A stretch of DNA of 64,000 nucleotides. Source: Streptomyces sp. A 4/2. GTDB taxonomy: Bacteria > Actinomycetota > Actinomycetes > Streptomycetales > Streptomycetaceae. This document shows positions 54,085 through 63,423 of the stretch, in pieces. The position numbers were made by a program, and so were the translations under genes. The stretch is from the NCBI RefSeq assembly GCF_940670765.1, contig NZ_CALNVW010000010.1, forward strand, positions 124,001 to 188,000. Reading direction: 5' to 3'. Under the pieces are notes generated by a model. That model was given only the letters and a program-made list of their open reading frames with translations. It was not told the origin of the DNA and did not search any database. The number at the start of each line of letters is the position of its first letter. Positions within the stretch are counted from its first letter, which is position 1.

Positions 54085-56032
54085 CGTTGGCCTCCTTGAG
54101 GGCCGTGGCGAGCTGCTCAGCCTTGAACGGCATTCCGTTGACCTGGTTGTACGAGACCGCGTCGACCAGGTACTTCGCACGGATCAGGGTGGCGAGCTGG
54201 CCCAGGTTCATCTCGGGCACCACGACCTTGTCGTACCGCTTCAGCACCTCGCCGAGGTTGCCCGGGAAGGGGTTGAGGTGGCGCAGATGGGCCTGCGCGA
54301 TGGCGGTGCCCTCGGTGCGCAGCCGGCGGACGGCCGCAGTGATCGGGCCGTAGGTGGAGCCCCAGCCCAGGACCAGCGTGGTCGCGTGGTCCGGGTCGTC
54401 GACCTCCAGGTCGGGGACCTCGATGTTGTCGATCTTGGCCTGCCGGGTGCGGACCATGAAGTCGTGGTTGGCCGGGTCGTAGGAGATGTTCCCGGTGCCG
54501 TCCTGCTTCTCGATCCCGCCGATCCGGTGCTCCAGACCGGGCGTGCCGGGGACCGCCCAGGGGCGGGCGAGGGTCTCCGGGTCGCGCTTGTACGGGTAGA
54601 AGACCTCGGTCCCGTCGGCCAGCTCGTGGTTGGGCCCGGTGGCGAACTGGACCCGCAGGTCCGGGAGTTCACCGGTGTCCGGGATGCGCCACGGTTCCGA
54701 GCCGTTCGCGAGGTACCCGTCGGACAGCAGGAACACCGGGGTCCGGTACGTCAGGGCCATCCGGGCCGCGTCCAGGGCGGCGTCGAAGCAGTCCGCGGGC
54801 GTCTTCGGCGCGATCACCGGGACCGGTGCCTCGCCGTTGCGCCCGTACATCGCCTGGAGCAGGTCCGCCTGTTCGGTCTTGGTCGGCAGCCCGGTGGAGG
54901 GGCCGCCGCGCTGGATGTCGATGATCAGCAGCGGCAGTTCCAGCGACACCGCGAGACCGATCGTCTCCGACTTGAGCGCCACACCCGGACCGGACGTGGT
55001 GGTGACCGCCAGCGACCCGCCGAACGCGGCGCCCAGCGCCGCGCCGATCCCCGCGATCTCGTCCTCCGCCTGGAAGGTCCGCACACCGAAGTTCTTGTGC
55101 TTGGACAGCTCGTGCAGGATGTCGGACGCCGGGGTGATGGGGTACGAGCCGAGGTAGAGCGGCAGGTCCGCCTGGCGGCCCGCGGCGATCAGCCCGTACG
55201 ACAGGGCCAGGTTCCCGCTGATGTTGCGGTAGGTCCCGGTCGGGAAGGCCTTGGTGGCCGGGGCGACCTCGTAGCTGACCGCGAAGTCCTCGGTGGTCTC
55301 CCCGAAGTTCCAGCCCGCCCGGAACGCCGCGACGTTGGCCTCGGCGATCTGCGGCTTCTTCGCGAACTTCGTCCGCAGGAACCGCTCGGTGTTCTCCGTC
55401 GGCCGGTGGTACATCCACGACAGCAGCCCGAGCGCGAACATGTTCTTGCTGCGCTCGGCCTCCTTGCGCGGCAGGCCGAACTCCTTCAGCGCCTCGATCG
55501 TGAGCGTCGTCAGCGGCACCGGATGGACCTGGTAGGCCTCCAGCGACCCGTCCTCCAGCGGACTGGTCGCGTAACCGACCTTCGCCATCGGGCGCTTGGT
55601 GAACTCGTCCGTGTTCACGATGATGTCCGCGCCCCGCGGCACATCGGCGATGTTCGCCTTCAGCGCCGCCGGGTTCATCGCGACCAGCACGTTCGGTGCG
55701 TCGCCGGGGGTGAGGATGTCGTGGTCAGCGAAGTGCAGCTGGAACGACGAGACGCCCGGCAGGGTACCTGCGGGCGCGCGGATCTCGGCGGGGAAGTTCG
55801 GCAGCGTCGACAGGTCGTTCCCGAACGACGCGGTCTCCGAGGTGAAGCGGTCGCCGGTGAGCTGCATCCCGTCACCCGAGTCCCCCGCGAACCGGATGAT
55901 CACCCGATTCAGTCGGCGTACCTCTTTGGCGTCGGAGCCCTCTTTGCCGACAGAAGGGGCACGTTGTTCCCCGAGAAGGGCCTCATCGGCCTCATCGGCC
56001 TGCTCGGCTGGGCTACTGACCTGGCTGGTCAC
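54077..56032 (-). CDS. korA: 2-oxoacid:ferredoxin oxidoreductase alpha (gamma-alpha fusion) subunit
   Basis: 651 aa. The gamma domain is at the N-terminus (about 40-225, starting IIRFAGDSGDGMQLTG) and the alpha/pyrimidine-binding domain follows, with GSYPITPASDILHEL and AEDEIAGIGAALGAAF. This gamma-alpha fusion is typical of actinobacterial KorA. GTG 56032 has GGGAGGT 9 nt upstream; the longer frame to 56242 lacks a site. The product, reduced ferredoxin, could feed the partial complex I encoded 4 kb away. Downstream korB overlaps by 8 nt. Confidence 0.94.
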   Translation of the reverse strand: MTSQVSSPAEQADEADEALLGEQRAPSVGKEGSDAKEVRRLNRVIIRFAGDSGDGMQLTGDRFTSETASFGNDLSTLPNFPAEIRAPAGTLPGVSSFQLHFADHDILTPGDAPNVLVAMNPAALKANIADVPRGADIIVNTDEFTKRPMAKVGYATSPLEDGSLEAYQVHPVPLTTLTIEALKEFGLPRKEAERSKNMFALGLLSWMYHRPTENTERFLRTKFAKKPQIAEANVAAFRAGWNFGETTEDFAVSYEVAPATKAFPTGTYRNISGNLALSYGLIAAGRQADLPLYLGSYPITPASDILHELSKHKNFGVRTFQAEDEIAGIGAALGAAFGGSLAVTTTSGPGVALKSETIGLAVSLELPLLIIDIQRGGPSTGLPTKTEQADLLQAMYGRNGEAPVPVIAPKTPADCFDAALDAARMALTYRTPVFLLSDGYLANGSEPWRIPDTGELPDLRVQFATGPNHELADGTEVFYPYKRDPETLARPWAVPGTPGLEHRIGGIEKQDGTGNISYDPANHDFMVRTRQAKIDNIEVPDLEVDDPDHATTLVLGWGSTYGPITAAVRRLRTEGTAIAQAHLRHLNPFPGNLGEVLKRYDKVVVPEMNLGQLATLIRAKYLVDAVSYNQVNGMPFKAEQLATALKEANDA

Positions 56033-56318
56033 TGAACTGGACCTCCCTCGTCGAGGCGGCTGCTCGGACGGGCCCGGCTGGCCGGGCGCACCGGATCCCA
56101 CCCTACGTCGGTAAGGGTGGCCTTCCCTTGAGGGCTCATAGAGCGGACACCATTCCGATGCAGTGGATTGCCCCGGTTTGTCATGACTGAACCGTCCCCC
56201 GGCCCCCCGGCGCCCCCTCGGGGAGGGGGCGCCGGTACTCATCCTTTGGTTCTAGGTCCCGCCCCGTCCGGCATCGCCGCGGGGCCGCGACCTCGATATC
56301 TGACAGGGTGTCAGGTAA
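56033..56318. other. 286-bp region: korA promoter and upstream terminator
   Basis: Between the response regulator stop and korA start on the same strand. It contains the hairpin at 56207-56235 and must hold the korA promoter; I cannot pick a confident -10/-35. No ORF of merit. Confidence 0.4.
56207..56235 (-). terminator. Terminator of two-component operon
   Basis: A perfect 12-bp stem CCGGCGCCCCCT / AGGGGGCGCCGG with a 5-nt loop, 84 bp downstream of the response regulator stop. It separates the two-component genes from korAB. Confidence 0.85.
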
Positions 56319-56978
56319 TTAGGAGTTCAGGTAGGTCAGCACCGCGAGCACCCGACGGTGATCCCCGTCACTCGGCGAGAGGCCGAGCTTCAGGAAGATG
56401 TTGCTGACGTGCTTCTCGACCGCTCCGTCACTGACCACCAGCTGCCTGGCGACGGCGGAATTCGTACGCCCCTCGGCCATCAGCCCCAGCACCTCGCGCT
56501 CGCGCGGCGTCAGTCCCGCCAGGACGTCCTGCTTGCGGCTGCGGCCCAGCAGCTGTGCCACCACCTCGGGGTCGAGCGCGGTCCCGCCCTGCGCCACCCG
56601 GACCACGGCGTCCACGAACTCCCGGACCTCGGCGACCCGGTCCTTCAGCAGATAGCCGACGCCCCGGCTGGATCCGGCCAGCAGCTCGGTGGCGTACTGC
56701 TCCTCCACGTACTGCGAGAGGACCAGGACCCCGATGCCCGGGTACTCCTTGCGCAGCCGTACGGCCGCCCGTACGCCCTCGTCGGTGTGGGTGGGCGGCA
56801 TCCGGACGTCCGCGACCACCACATCCGGCAGTGCTTCCTGCGCCGCGAGGTCCGCGATCGTCTTGATCAGCGCCTCCGCGTCCCCCACGCCTGCGACCAC
56901 GTCGTGACCGAGGTCGGTCAACAACCGGGTCAGGCCCTCCCGCAGCAGCACTGAATCCTCGGCGATGACCACACGCAC
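56319..56978 (-). CDS. NarL/LuxR-type response regulator
   Basis: 219 aa. Receiver domain with acidic pocket IAED, phospho-acceptor Asp57 ([10 protein letters not shown]), and Lys112. The C-terminal LuxR helix-turn-helix has [21 protein letters not shown] and [19 protein letters not shown] 56978 (protein beginning RVVIAEDS) was chosen because GGAGGACA lies just before it; a GTG 12 nt upstream within that site is unlikely. Its cognate sensors are most likely the two kinases encoded upstream. Targets may include korAB and nuoA2, which flank the system. Confidence 0.92.
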   Translation of the reverse strand: MRVVIAEDSVLLREGLTRLLTDLGHDVVAGVGDAEALIKTIADLAAQEALPDVVVADVRMPPTHTDEGVRAAVRLRKEYPGIGVLVLSQYVEEQYATELLAGSSRGVGYLLKDRVAEVREFVDAVVRVAQGGTALDPEVVAQLLGRSRKQDVLAGLTPREREVLGLMAEGRTNSAVARQLVVSDGAVEKHVSNIFLKLGLSPSDGDHRRVLAVLTYLNS

Positions 56979-57292
56979 TCTGTCCTCCACGACGCTGAAG
57001 CCCCCCAGTTGATGATGATGTCCGCCCTGCTCGCACCAGCATCCCAGCATCGGTGCCGGTGTGGGCGGGGGCCGAGGGGGAAGTATCGGATCCCCCGCTC
57101 GCAATCGCGCCGAGCGAGGGACAAAGTATCCGATATTCCCCGGAGTTCATCACCTCGGGGCTACGTCACCTTCGGGGCTTCGTCACGTGGACGGCCGGTG
57201 CGGGACGGCCGGTGCGGGACGGCCGGTGCGGGACAGCGGGCGGTGGGCCGTGGGGCCGGGCCCGGTCGGACGGCGGTGCTTCCGGGACGCGC
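56979..57292. other. 314-bp region with nested dyads and 14-bp repeats
   Basis: Lies upstream of the response regulator and downstream of the second kinase. It contains an interrupted inverted repeat: ATCGGAT (57085-57091) with ATCCGAT (57128-57134), enclosing GCTCG (57097-57101) and CGAGC (57111-57115). Three 14-bp repeats follow at 57191-57232. The dyad is a candidate autoregulatory site of the response regulator. I see no gene. Confidence 0.5.
57191..57232. repeat. 14-bp tandem repeat, three copies
   Basis: ACGGCCGGTGCGGG is repeated three times without change, 60 bp downstream of the second kinase stop. No function is evident. Confidence 0.85.
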
Positions 57293-58627
57293 TCAGCCGC
57301 GCCAGGGCAGTTCGGCGGTGATGCTCGTCGGGCCGCCCACCGGGGAGTCGACGACCAGCAGCCCGTCGACCGCGTCCAGCCGCTCCGCCAGCCCCGCGAG
57401 ACCGCTGCCCGCGGTGCCCGCCGCCGAGTCGTCGCCGGGCCCGCCGGCGCCGCCGCGGCCGTTGTCGGTGACCTGGAGCATGAGCCGGTTCTCCACCTGC
57501 CAGACGTCCACCGTCGCCCGGGTCGCCCGGGAGTGCTTGCTGACGTTCTGGAGGAGCTCGGAGACCGTGAAGTAGGCGATGCCCTCGATGGCGGCGGCCG
57601 GCCGGTGCGGCAGGTCCACCTCGACCTGCACCGGCACCGTGCAGCGCGAGGCGATCGAGGAGAGTGCGGCGTCCAGGCCGCGGTCGGTCAGTACGGCCGG
57701 GTGGATGCCCCGGGCCAGGTCACGCAGTTCCTGAAGGGCGACCTTCACCTCGCCGTGCGCCTCGTCGACCATCCGCGCCGCCGCCTCCGGGTCCGCCGTC
57801 AGCTTCTCCTTGGCCAGGCCCAGGTCCATGGCGAGCGCGACCAGCCGGGCCTGCGCCCCGTCGTGCAGATCCCGTTCGATCCTGCGCAGGTCGGCCGCCG
57901 CGGTGTCCACGACCACCCCGCGGTCCGATTCGAGTTCCGTCACCCGGGTGTCCAGCCGCGACGGGCCGAGCAGCCCCACCACCAGCAGCCGGTCCACGGA
58001 GGCCAGCCCGCGGATCACCCAGGGGGTGACGAGGACGAAGACCAGACCGGTCAGGCTGGTCAGGCCGATCTCGAGGGGGTTGTCCAGGTAGACGTTGTGC
58101 GCCCCGTCGCCGTACAGCTGGATGCCGCCCTGGTGGGTGTAGGCCGGGAAGATCCACTGCCACAGCGGGTACGTCAGCGTCGCCCAGCCGGTCGTCCACA
58201 GCGTCACCGACACCACGAAGGCGAAGACCGCCCACGGGAAGTGCACCAGCGAGTAGACGAGGTGACGCCAGGACGCCCCGCTCTTCAGGACGGCGCCCAC
58301 CCACGACATCGCGCCGCCGGTCCTGCCCCGCACGGGAGCCGGGTCCCGCACATCGGCCCTCAGCAGCGCCCGCGCGCGGGCCCGCTCCATCGCCCCGAAG
58401 CCGCGGCAGGCGGCCAGCCCGACGGCGAGCAACGGGATGCCGAGGAAGGTGATCACCAGGCCGACCCCCGCCGAGAACATCGTGATCCCGAAGGAGAACA
58501 TCACGATGCTGATCGGCAGCGACAGCAGCAGATACCCGAACTCGCGCCAGGTGCGCCCCTCGAACGGTGCCCGCAGCGCCGCAGGCACACGGTGGTCCCG
58601 GGTGCGAATGCCGTAATCCGTGGCCAT
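57293..58627 (-). CDS. Sensor histidine kinase (HisKA_3 type), second paralogue
   Basis: 444 aa. A DUF-like sensor region with repeated hydrophobic helices (about 30-75 and 125-205) precedes the HisKA_3 dimerisation segment; the phospho-accepting His255 lies in LRRIERDLHDGAQARL. The GHKL ATPase end has SELLQNVSKHS (N-box) and GLAGLAERL (G2), with GRGGAGGPG as G1. ATG 58627 was preferred over ATG 58639, which abuts the AGGA site. It is about 55 residues longer than the upstream paralogue in its sensor part. An exact 100-bp DNA match (57826-57925) joins the two genes. Confidence 0.92.
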   Translation of the reverse strand: MATDYGIRTRDHRVPAALRAPFEGRTWREFGYLLLSLPISIVMFSFGITMFSAGVGLVITFLGIPLLAVGLAACRGFGAMERARARALLRADVRDPAPVRGRTGGAMSWVGAVLKSGASWRHLVYSLVHFPWAVFAFVVSVTLWTTGWATLTYPLWQWIFPAYTHQGGIQLYGDGAHNVYLDNPLEIGLTSLTGLVFVLVTPWVIRGLASVDRLLVVGLLGPSRLDTRVTELESDRGVVVDTAAADLRRIERDLHDGAQARLVALAMDLGLAKEKLTADPEAAARMVDEAHGEVKVALQELRDLARGIHPAVLTDRGLDAALSSIASRCTVPVQVEVDLPHRPAAAIEGIAYFTVSELLQNVSKHSRATRATVDVWQVENRLMLQVTDNGRGGAGGPGDDSAAGTAGSGLAGLAERLDAVDGLLVVDSPVGGPTSITAELPWRG

Positions 58628-58815
58628 GGCGTCGTCCATTCCTGCTCGGCTGGCTGGTGTCTTGGTTACACGTCCATGGTGCTGGGCCGGGGAGGCGTGG
58701 ACCATGAGGCGGAGCACCGTCTTCGACCGGGGGTTTTCCCCACCCCCTGGTCCGGGGCCGGAGAGACCGCAGGAATGCGGCCGGCCGGGATACGGCGTAC
58801 GGCGGCCGGGACGGC

Positions 58816-59982
58816 TCAGCCGCGGTCCCGCCAGGGCAGTTCCGCCGTCACCGTGGTCGGTCCGCCGACCGGCGAGTCCAGCACGAAGAGGCCGTCGACC
58901 GCGCCGAGCCGGTCGGCGAGCCCCGCCATACCCGTACCGCCGTCCATCCGCGCACCACCGCGCCCGTCGTCCTGGACCTGGATCAGCAGCCGGTCGGCCG
59001 AGCGCCACACCTCGACGGACGCGGAGCGCGCCCGGGCGTGCTTGCTGACGTTCTGGAGGAGCTCCGAGACCGTGAAGTACGCGATCCCCTCGATGGCCTC
59101 GGCGGGCCGCTCCGTCAGATCGACGCTGACCTTCACCGGCGCCGTGCAGCGCGAGGCGATCGAGGAGAGTGCGGCGTCCAGGCCGCGGTCGGTCAGTACG
59201 GCGGGGTGGATGCCCCGGGCCAGATCGCGCAGCTCCTGAAGGGCCAGCTTCACCTCGCCGTGCGCCTCTCCGACCATCACGGCCGCGGCGTCCGGATCCT
59301 CCAGAAGCTTCTCCTTGGCCAGGCCGAGCCCCATGGCGAGCGCGACCAGCCGGGCCTGCGCCCCGTCGTGCAGATCCCGTTCGATCCTGCGCAGGTCGGC
59401 CGCCGCGGTGTCCACGACCACCCCGCGGTCGGACTCCAGCTCGGCGATCCTGCGCTCCAGTTCGTCGGAGGGCGAGAGGAGGCCGCGGACCATCGCCCGG
59501 TCGACGTTGGTCAGCCCCCGTGCGATGAACGGAAGGACCGGCCACAGCACGAAGAGACTCGGCATGACCACGGCGAACGTCAGCACCCCCCACGGCAGCC
59601 GGATGAACTCGTACAGCACCGTCCGCCAGCCCACCGGGTCCTTCAGGCCCGCCCACAGCCGGTTGAAGAACCCGCCGCCCCCGGTGACCAGACGGCTCGG
59701 CTCGTCCACCCGCACACCGAGTAGCGCCCTGGCGCGGGCCCGCTCCAGTTTGCCGAGCTGACGGGCGCCGAGCAGTCCGGCGGCGAGCATCGGCAGCCCG
59801 ACGACGGTGACCGCCAGGCCGCTGCCGGTGGCAACCATGAACACGACGTAAATAAATCCGACCAGGGACGTGGGCAGATTGGACAGGAGATGCGCGATCT
59901 CCTTCCAGGTGTGCCGCTCGAACGCAAAGCGCACGGGCGGCGGCCGGTCGGAGTCGAGCGGGCGGGAGTTCGTCGCGGTCAT
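58816..59982 (-). CDS. Sensor histidine kinase (HisKA_3 type), first paralogue
   Basis: 388 aa. Four hydrophobic segments in the first 165 residues form the membrane sensor; there is no large extracellular domain. His205 sits in LRRIERDLHDGAQARL, and the ATPase domain has SELLQNVSKHARA, QVQDDGRGGA and GMAGLADRL. It is the promoter-proximal gene of the system, and its start faces nuoA2 across a 201-bp gap. The close paralogue downstream suggests two inputs to one response regulator. ATG 59982. Confidence 0.92.
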   Translation of the reverse strand: MTATNSRPLDSDRPPPVRFAFERHTWKEIAHLLSNLPTSLVGFIYVVFMVATGSGLAVTVVGLPMLAAGLLGARQLGKLERARARALLGVRVDEPSRLVTGGGGFFNRLWAGLKDPVGWRTVLYEFIRLPWGVLTFAVVMPSLFVLWPVLPFIARGLTNVDRAMVRGLLSPSDELERRIAELESDRGVVVDTAAADLRRIERDLHDGAQARLVALAMGLGLAKEKLLEDPDAAAVMVGEAHGEVKLALQELRDLARGIHPAVLTDRGLDAALSSIASRCTAPVKVSVDLTERPAEAIEGIAYFTVSELLQNVSKHARARSASVEVWRSADRLLIQVQDDGRGGARMDGGTGMAGLADRLGAVDGLFVLDSPVGGPTTVTAELPWRDRG

Positions 59983-60071
59983 GTGTCAAGCCTGCCGGGC
60001 CTCGGGGGCGGATGCCATGGGGTAGCTGGGTGGGATGAAGTAGGGATAACCCCACCCCCTGTGCCCGATCC

Positions 60072-60105
60072 ACTTGCTTACCAAGTCTTTAGCAGGGCCT
60101 AGACT
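60072..60105 (+). promoter_or_regulatory. Divergent promoter region of nuoA2 and the kinase operon
   Basis: ACTTG-cttac-CAAGT at 60072-60086 is a perfect 5-bp inverted repeat. A TAGACT at 60100-60105 is a plausible nuoA2 -10 element, with the dyad over the -35. Because the kinase operon starts on the other side, the site is well placed for control by the encoded response regulator. Confidence 0.5.
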
Positions 60106-60183
60106 CCCGTGCGTACGGATCGTCGAACGCGACGAATGTGACGGACGAGGCGACGAACAGGGCGCAGGGAGCGAGGGGCGGAC

Positions 60184-60606
60184 GTGCCGGGACCCACCGT
60201 TCTCGCGGCGGACCACACGGATCTCGCGGCGGACCACACCGGATATTTCCACACCTACGCGGTCGTCGGCGTGCTCGCGGTCGTCGGTGTGCTCTTCGTC
60301 GCCGTGGCCTTCGGGGCCGGACGGCTGCTGCGGCCCGTGGTGCCGACGCCGGAGAAACTGCTGACGTACGAGTGCGGGGTCGACCCCGTCGGTGAGGGCT
60401 GGGCCCACACCCAGGTCCGCTACTACGTCTACGCCTTCCTCTACGTGATCTTCGCCGTCGACTCGATCTTCCTCTTCCCGTGGGCGACGGTCTTCGCGGC
60501 CAGCGGGTACGGGGCGGCCACGCTGGTGGAGATGTTCATCTTCCTCGGCTTCCTGGCCGTGGGACTGCTCTACGCATGGAAGAAGGGCGTCCTCGAATGG
60601 ACGTGA
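60184..60606 (+). CDS. nuoA2: NADH-quinone oxidoreductase subunit A, second copy
   Basis: 140 aa, three membrane helices. Landmarks [13 protein letters not shown] and [11 protein letters not shown] correspond to those of NuoA at 19957, but overall similarity is limited and the N-terminus has an extra 20 residues containing a repeated AADHT ([14 protein letters not shown]). GTG 60184 follows GAGGGGCGG. It opens the second, incomplete complex I operon, divergent from the kinase genes. Confidence 0.93.
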   Translation: MPGPTVLAADHTDLAADHTGYFHTYAVVGVLAVVGVLFVAVAFGAGRLLRPVVPTPEKLLTYECGVDPVGEGWAHTQVRYYVYAFLYVIFAVDSIFLFPWATVFAASGYGAATLVEMFIFLGFLAVGLLYAWKKGVLEWT

Positions 60607-61223
60607 CGAACCCGGCCGAACTGCCCGTGGTGTCCAGCAGCGGCCCCGCCGCCGGGCAGGCGCCGTCCGCCGCACCGCAACGCCTGGGCGTGCTCTCCCG
60701 GCTGGCGCCCGAGCCCATGAAGGTGGTCCTCAACTGGGGCCGCCGGTACAGCCTGTGGGTCTTCAACTTCGGCCTCGCCTGCTGCGCGATCGAGTTCATC
60801 GCCGCCTCGATGGCCCGCCACGACTTCATCCGCCTCGGCGTGATCCCGTTCGCACCGGGCCCGCGCCAGGCCGACCTGATGATCGTCTCCGGCACCGTCA
60901 CGGACAAGATGGCCCCGGCGGTCAAGCGGCTGTACGAGCAGATGCCCGAGCCGAAGTACGTCATCTCCTTCGGCGCGTGTTCCAACTGCGGCGGCCCTTA
61001 CTGGGACTCGTACTCGGTGACCAAGGGCGTCGACCAGATCATCCCCGTCGACGTGTACGTGCCCGGCTGCCCGCCGCGTCCCGAGGCGCTGCTCCAGGGC
61101 ATCCTGAAACTCCAGGAGAAGATCGCCAGGGAATCCCTGGGCGAGCGCTACTCCGCGCCCACCACCGCCCAGTTGACCAGCGGCCTCATCACCCCGCCGA
61201 CGGCGCCGGGGGCCGGCCGGTGA
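60597..61223 (+). CDS. nuoB2: NADH-quinone oxidoreductase subunit B, second copy
   Basis: 208 aa. All four N2 ligands are kept: Cys62-Cys63 (LACCAIEF), Cys128 and Cys158 (PGCPPRPE); an extra Cys131 lies in ACSNCGG, where the main NuoB has Ala-Ser-Ser. It should therefore pass electrons to quinone like its paralogue. It overlaps nuoA2 by 10 nt and nuoC2 by GTGA. The 35-residue N-terminal extension is Pro/Ala-rich. Confidence 0.94.
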   Translation: MDVTNPAELPVVSSSGPAAGQAPSAAPQRLGVLSRLAPEPMKVVLNWGRRYSLWVFNFGLACCAIEFIAASMARHDFIRLGVIPFAPGPRQADLMIVSGTVTDKMAPAVKRLYEQMPEPKYVISFGACSNCGGPYWDSYSVTKGVDQIIPVDVYVPGCPPRPEALLQGILKLQEKIARESLGERYSAPTTAQLTSGLITPPTAPGAGR

Positions 61224-62458
61224 CGCACGCGTACGACCGGCTGCCCGAAGCCGTCACCGAACTCTTCGGCGCGGACGCCACCGCCGAGCACAGCTACGAC
61301 CTGCTGACCGTCGACGTCCCGGCCGCCTCGTGGATCTCCGCGCTGGAGACCGCCAGGGACCGGCTCGGCTGTACCTACTTCGACTGGCTGAGCGCCGTCG
61401 ACGAACCGGGCACCGGCTTCCGGGTCTGCGCCCACGTGGTGGCGCTCGAGGGCCGTACGGTCCGCCGTCTGCTCGTACGCACCACCGTCCCGCACTCCGA
61501 GCCGGTGCTGCCGTCCGCCGTCGAGGTCTACGCGGGCGCGAGCTGGCACGAGCGTGAGACGCACGAGATGTTCGGCGTCGCCTTCACTGGCCATCCGCAC
61601 CTGGTGCCGCTGCTGCTGCCCGAGAACTTCGAGGGCCACCCGCTGCGCAAGGACTTCGTCCTCGCGGCCCGGGTCGCGAAGGCGTGGCCCGGAGCGAAGG
61701 AGCCGGGGGAGTCGTCTGCCGGACACGCAGCCGGTGGGGCCGCTGGTGGGGCCGCTGGTGGGGCCAAGCGCCGTCAGATGCTGCCGCCCGGTGTTCCCGA
61801 CCCCAACGAATGGGGCCCGCAGAAGGGCCAGCTCCCACCGGCTCCGACCCGCCCGGCCCGTGCCGCGCGGGCGGCGGGCGACCGCCCGGTACGTCGCGCG
61901 CGCAGCGTGAGCGAGGGCTCGGCGAGCCAGTCGACGGAGACCCCGGCGGAGACGCCGACGACGGAGACCCCGACGGTGGAGACGCGGGCGGCCGGTACCC
62001 GGGCGGCCGGACCCCAGGGGGCCGAGGCTCCTGCGGACCGGTCATCCGAGGCGCCGCGAACCCCGCCCCCGGCAGCACCCGCGTCCCCGCGGCGGAGCCG
62101 CAGCGTGTCCGAGGGATCCACGTCCCAGCGGGCACCGCAGGGCGCCACCCCGGCGGGCAGCGACGACGCGCCCTGGCGCAACGCCAGGCCCACCTTCGAC
62201 CCGACGGACGCCGAGGCTCCGGCAACCCCGCCTCGCACACCGGCCGATACCGATACCGAAGCCGAAGCCGAAACGGAACCCGGCACGACCCCGGAGCCGG
62301 GAGCGAAGGCCGGACCCGGCGCCACCCCGGAACCGGAACCGGAACCGGAACCGGAGACCGACCCCGGCACCGGCACTGCCACCGCCCCTGAACCTGACCC
62401 CGACCCCACGCCCGACCCCGCTGACCCCGATCCCCGCGCCGGAGGCGATACCGCGTGA
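61220..62458 (+). CDS. nuoC2: NuoC-like subunit with long disordered tail, second cluster
   Basis: 412 aa, nearly twice the 237 aa of the main NuoC. Residues 1-155 are the 30-kDa subunit core, with [18 protein letters not shown] and the ending HPLRKDFVL. From about 160 the protein is low-complexity: a GGAAGGAAGGA stretch, a conserved-looking [18 protein letters not shown] (184-201), two copies of an RSVSEGS-S/T-SQ motif (225-237 and 291-303), then Thr/Glu/Pro and [17 protein letters not shown] runs. The tail is acidic at the end and surely unstructured. It overlaps nuoH2 directly; no nuoD follows. Confidence 0.9.
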   Translation: MTHAYDRLPEAVTELFGADATAEHSYDLLTVDVPAASWISALETARDRLGCTYFDWLSAVDEPGTGFRVCAHVVALEGRTVRRLLVRTTVPHSEPVLPSAVEVYAGASWHERETHEMFGVAFTGHPHLVPLLLPENFEGHPLRKDFVLAARVAKAWPGAKEPGESSAGHAAGGAAGGAAGGAKRRQMLPPGVPDPNEWGPQKGQLPPAPTRPARAARAAGDRPVRRARSVSEGSASQSTETPAETPTTETPTVETRAAGTRAAGPQGAEAPADRSSEAPRTPPPAAPASPRRSRSVSEGSTSQRAPQGATPAGSDDAPWRNARPTFDPTDAEAPATPPRTPADTDTEAEAETEPGTTPEPGAKAGPGATPEPEPEPEPETDPGTGTATAPEPDPDPTPDPADPDPRAGGDTA

Positions 62459-63423
62459 ACGACGTACTCGGCGTCGCCATCCGGCTGGTCATCGTCTTTG
62501 TCGTGTTCCTCGTGCTGCCGCTCGTCGTCGGGCAGACCGAGCACAAGGTCATGGCCCACATGCAGGGCCGCCTCGGACCCATGTACGCGGGCGGATTCCA
62601 CGGCTGGGCGCAACTCGTCGCGGACGGCGTGAAGTTCGCGCAGAAGGAAGACATCGTCCCGGCCGACGCCGACCGGCGGATCTTCCAGCTCGCGCCCGCC
62701 GTCGCGCTCCTGCCGTATCTGCTCGTCGTGCTGGTGATTCCGATCGGGCCGGGGGAGGGCGCCGTCGGCCAGGTCGTCGACGCGGGCATCTTCTTCGTGC
62801 TCGCCGTGCTGGGCGTCGGCGTACTCGGCTCGCTCATGGCGGGCTGGGCGTCGGCCAACAAGTTCTCCCTCCTCGGCGGACTCCGTACCGCCGCGCAGCT
62901 CCTCGCGTACGAACTGCCGATGCTGCTCGCCGCGGCCTCCGTCGCGATGGCGGCCGGTACGGTCTCGCTGCCCGGCATCCTCGACGCGTTCGCGTGGTGG
63001 TGGATCCCGTGGCAGATCGTCGGCGGTCTGGTCTTCTTCACGGCGGGCCTCGCGGAACTCCAGCGCCCGCCCTTCGACATGCCGGTCGCCGACTCGGAGA
63101 TCATCTTCGGCGCGTACACCGAGTACACGGGGCTGCGGTTCGCGCTGTTCCTGCTCGCCGAGTACGCGGGCATCGTCGTGCTGTCCGCCCTCACGGCCGT
63201 CCTGTTCCTCGGCGGCTGGCACGGGCCGTGGGGCAGCGACGGGCTCGGCTGGTTCTGGATGCTCCTGAAGACGGGCGTGCTCGCCTTCGGTGTCATCTGG
63301 CTCCGGGTGACCTACCCGCGGCTGCGCGAGGACCAGCTCCAGAAGCTGGCCTGGACCGTACTCATCCCGCTCACCCTCGCGCAGATCGCGCTCACCGGCA
63401 TCGTGAAGGTGGCGATCAGCTAG
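62455..63423 (+). CDS. nuoH2: NADH-quinone oxidoreductase subunit H, second copy
   Basis: 322 aa, eight or so membrane helices, lacking the long C-terminal tail of the main NuoH. The quinone-entrance loops are conserved: [27 protein letters not shown] near residue 37 and [24 protein letters not shown] near 200, each only broadly like NuoH1. GTG start overlaps nuoC2 by GTGA, and its TAG overlaps the nuoI2 start by one base. Confidence 0.94.
   Translation: MNDVLGVAIRLVIVFVVFLVLPLVVGQTEHKVMAHMQGRLGPMYAGGFHGWAQLVADGVKFAQKEDIVPADADRRIFQLAPAVALLPYLLVVLVIPIGPGEGAVGQVVDAGIFFVLAVLGVGVLGSLMAGWASANKFSLLGGLRTAAQLLAYELPMLLAAASVAMAAGTVSLPGILDAFAWWWIPWQIVGGLVFFTAGLAELQRPPFDMPVADSEIIFGAYTEYTGLRFALFLLAEYAGIVVLSALTAVLFLGGWHGPWGSDGLGWFWMLLKTGVLAFGVIWLRVTYPRLREDQLQKLAWTVLIPLTLAQIALTGIVKVAIS

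Noticed and set aside
53975..56035. A 686-residue plus-strand open frame opposite korA
   Set aside because: Antisense shadow of korA without recognisable features.
57293..60073. A continuous minus-strand open frame that would fuse both kinase regions into one 926-residue protein
   Set aside because: Only its second part, from about 58627, is kinase sequence. The first 480 residues are an out-of-frame reading of the first kinase, rich in Arg/Gly/Pro, and the real first kinase uses another frame ending at 58816.
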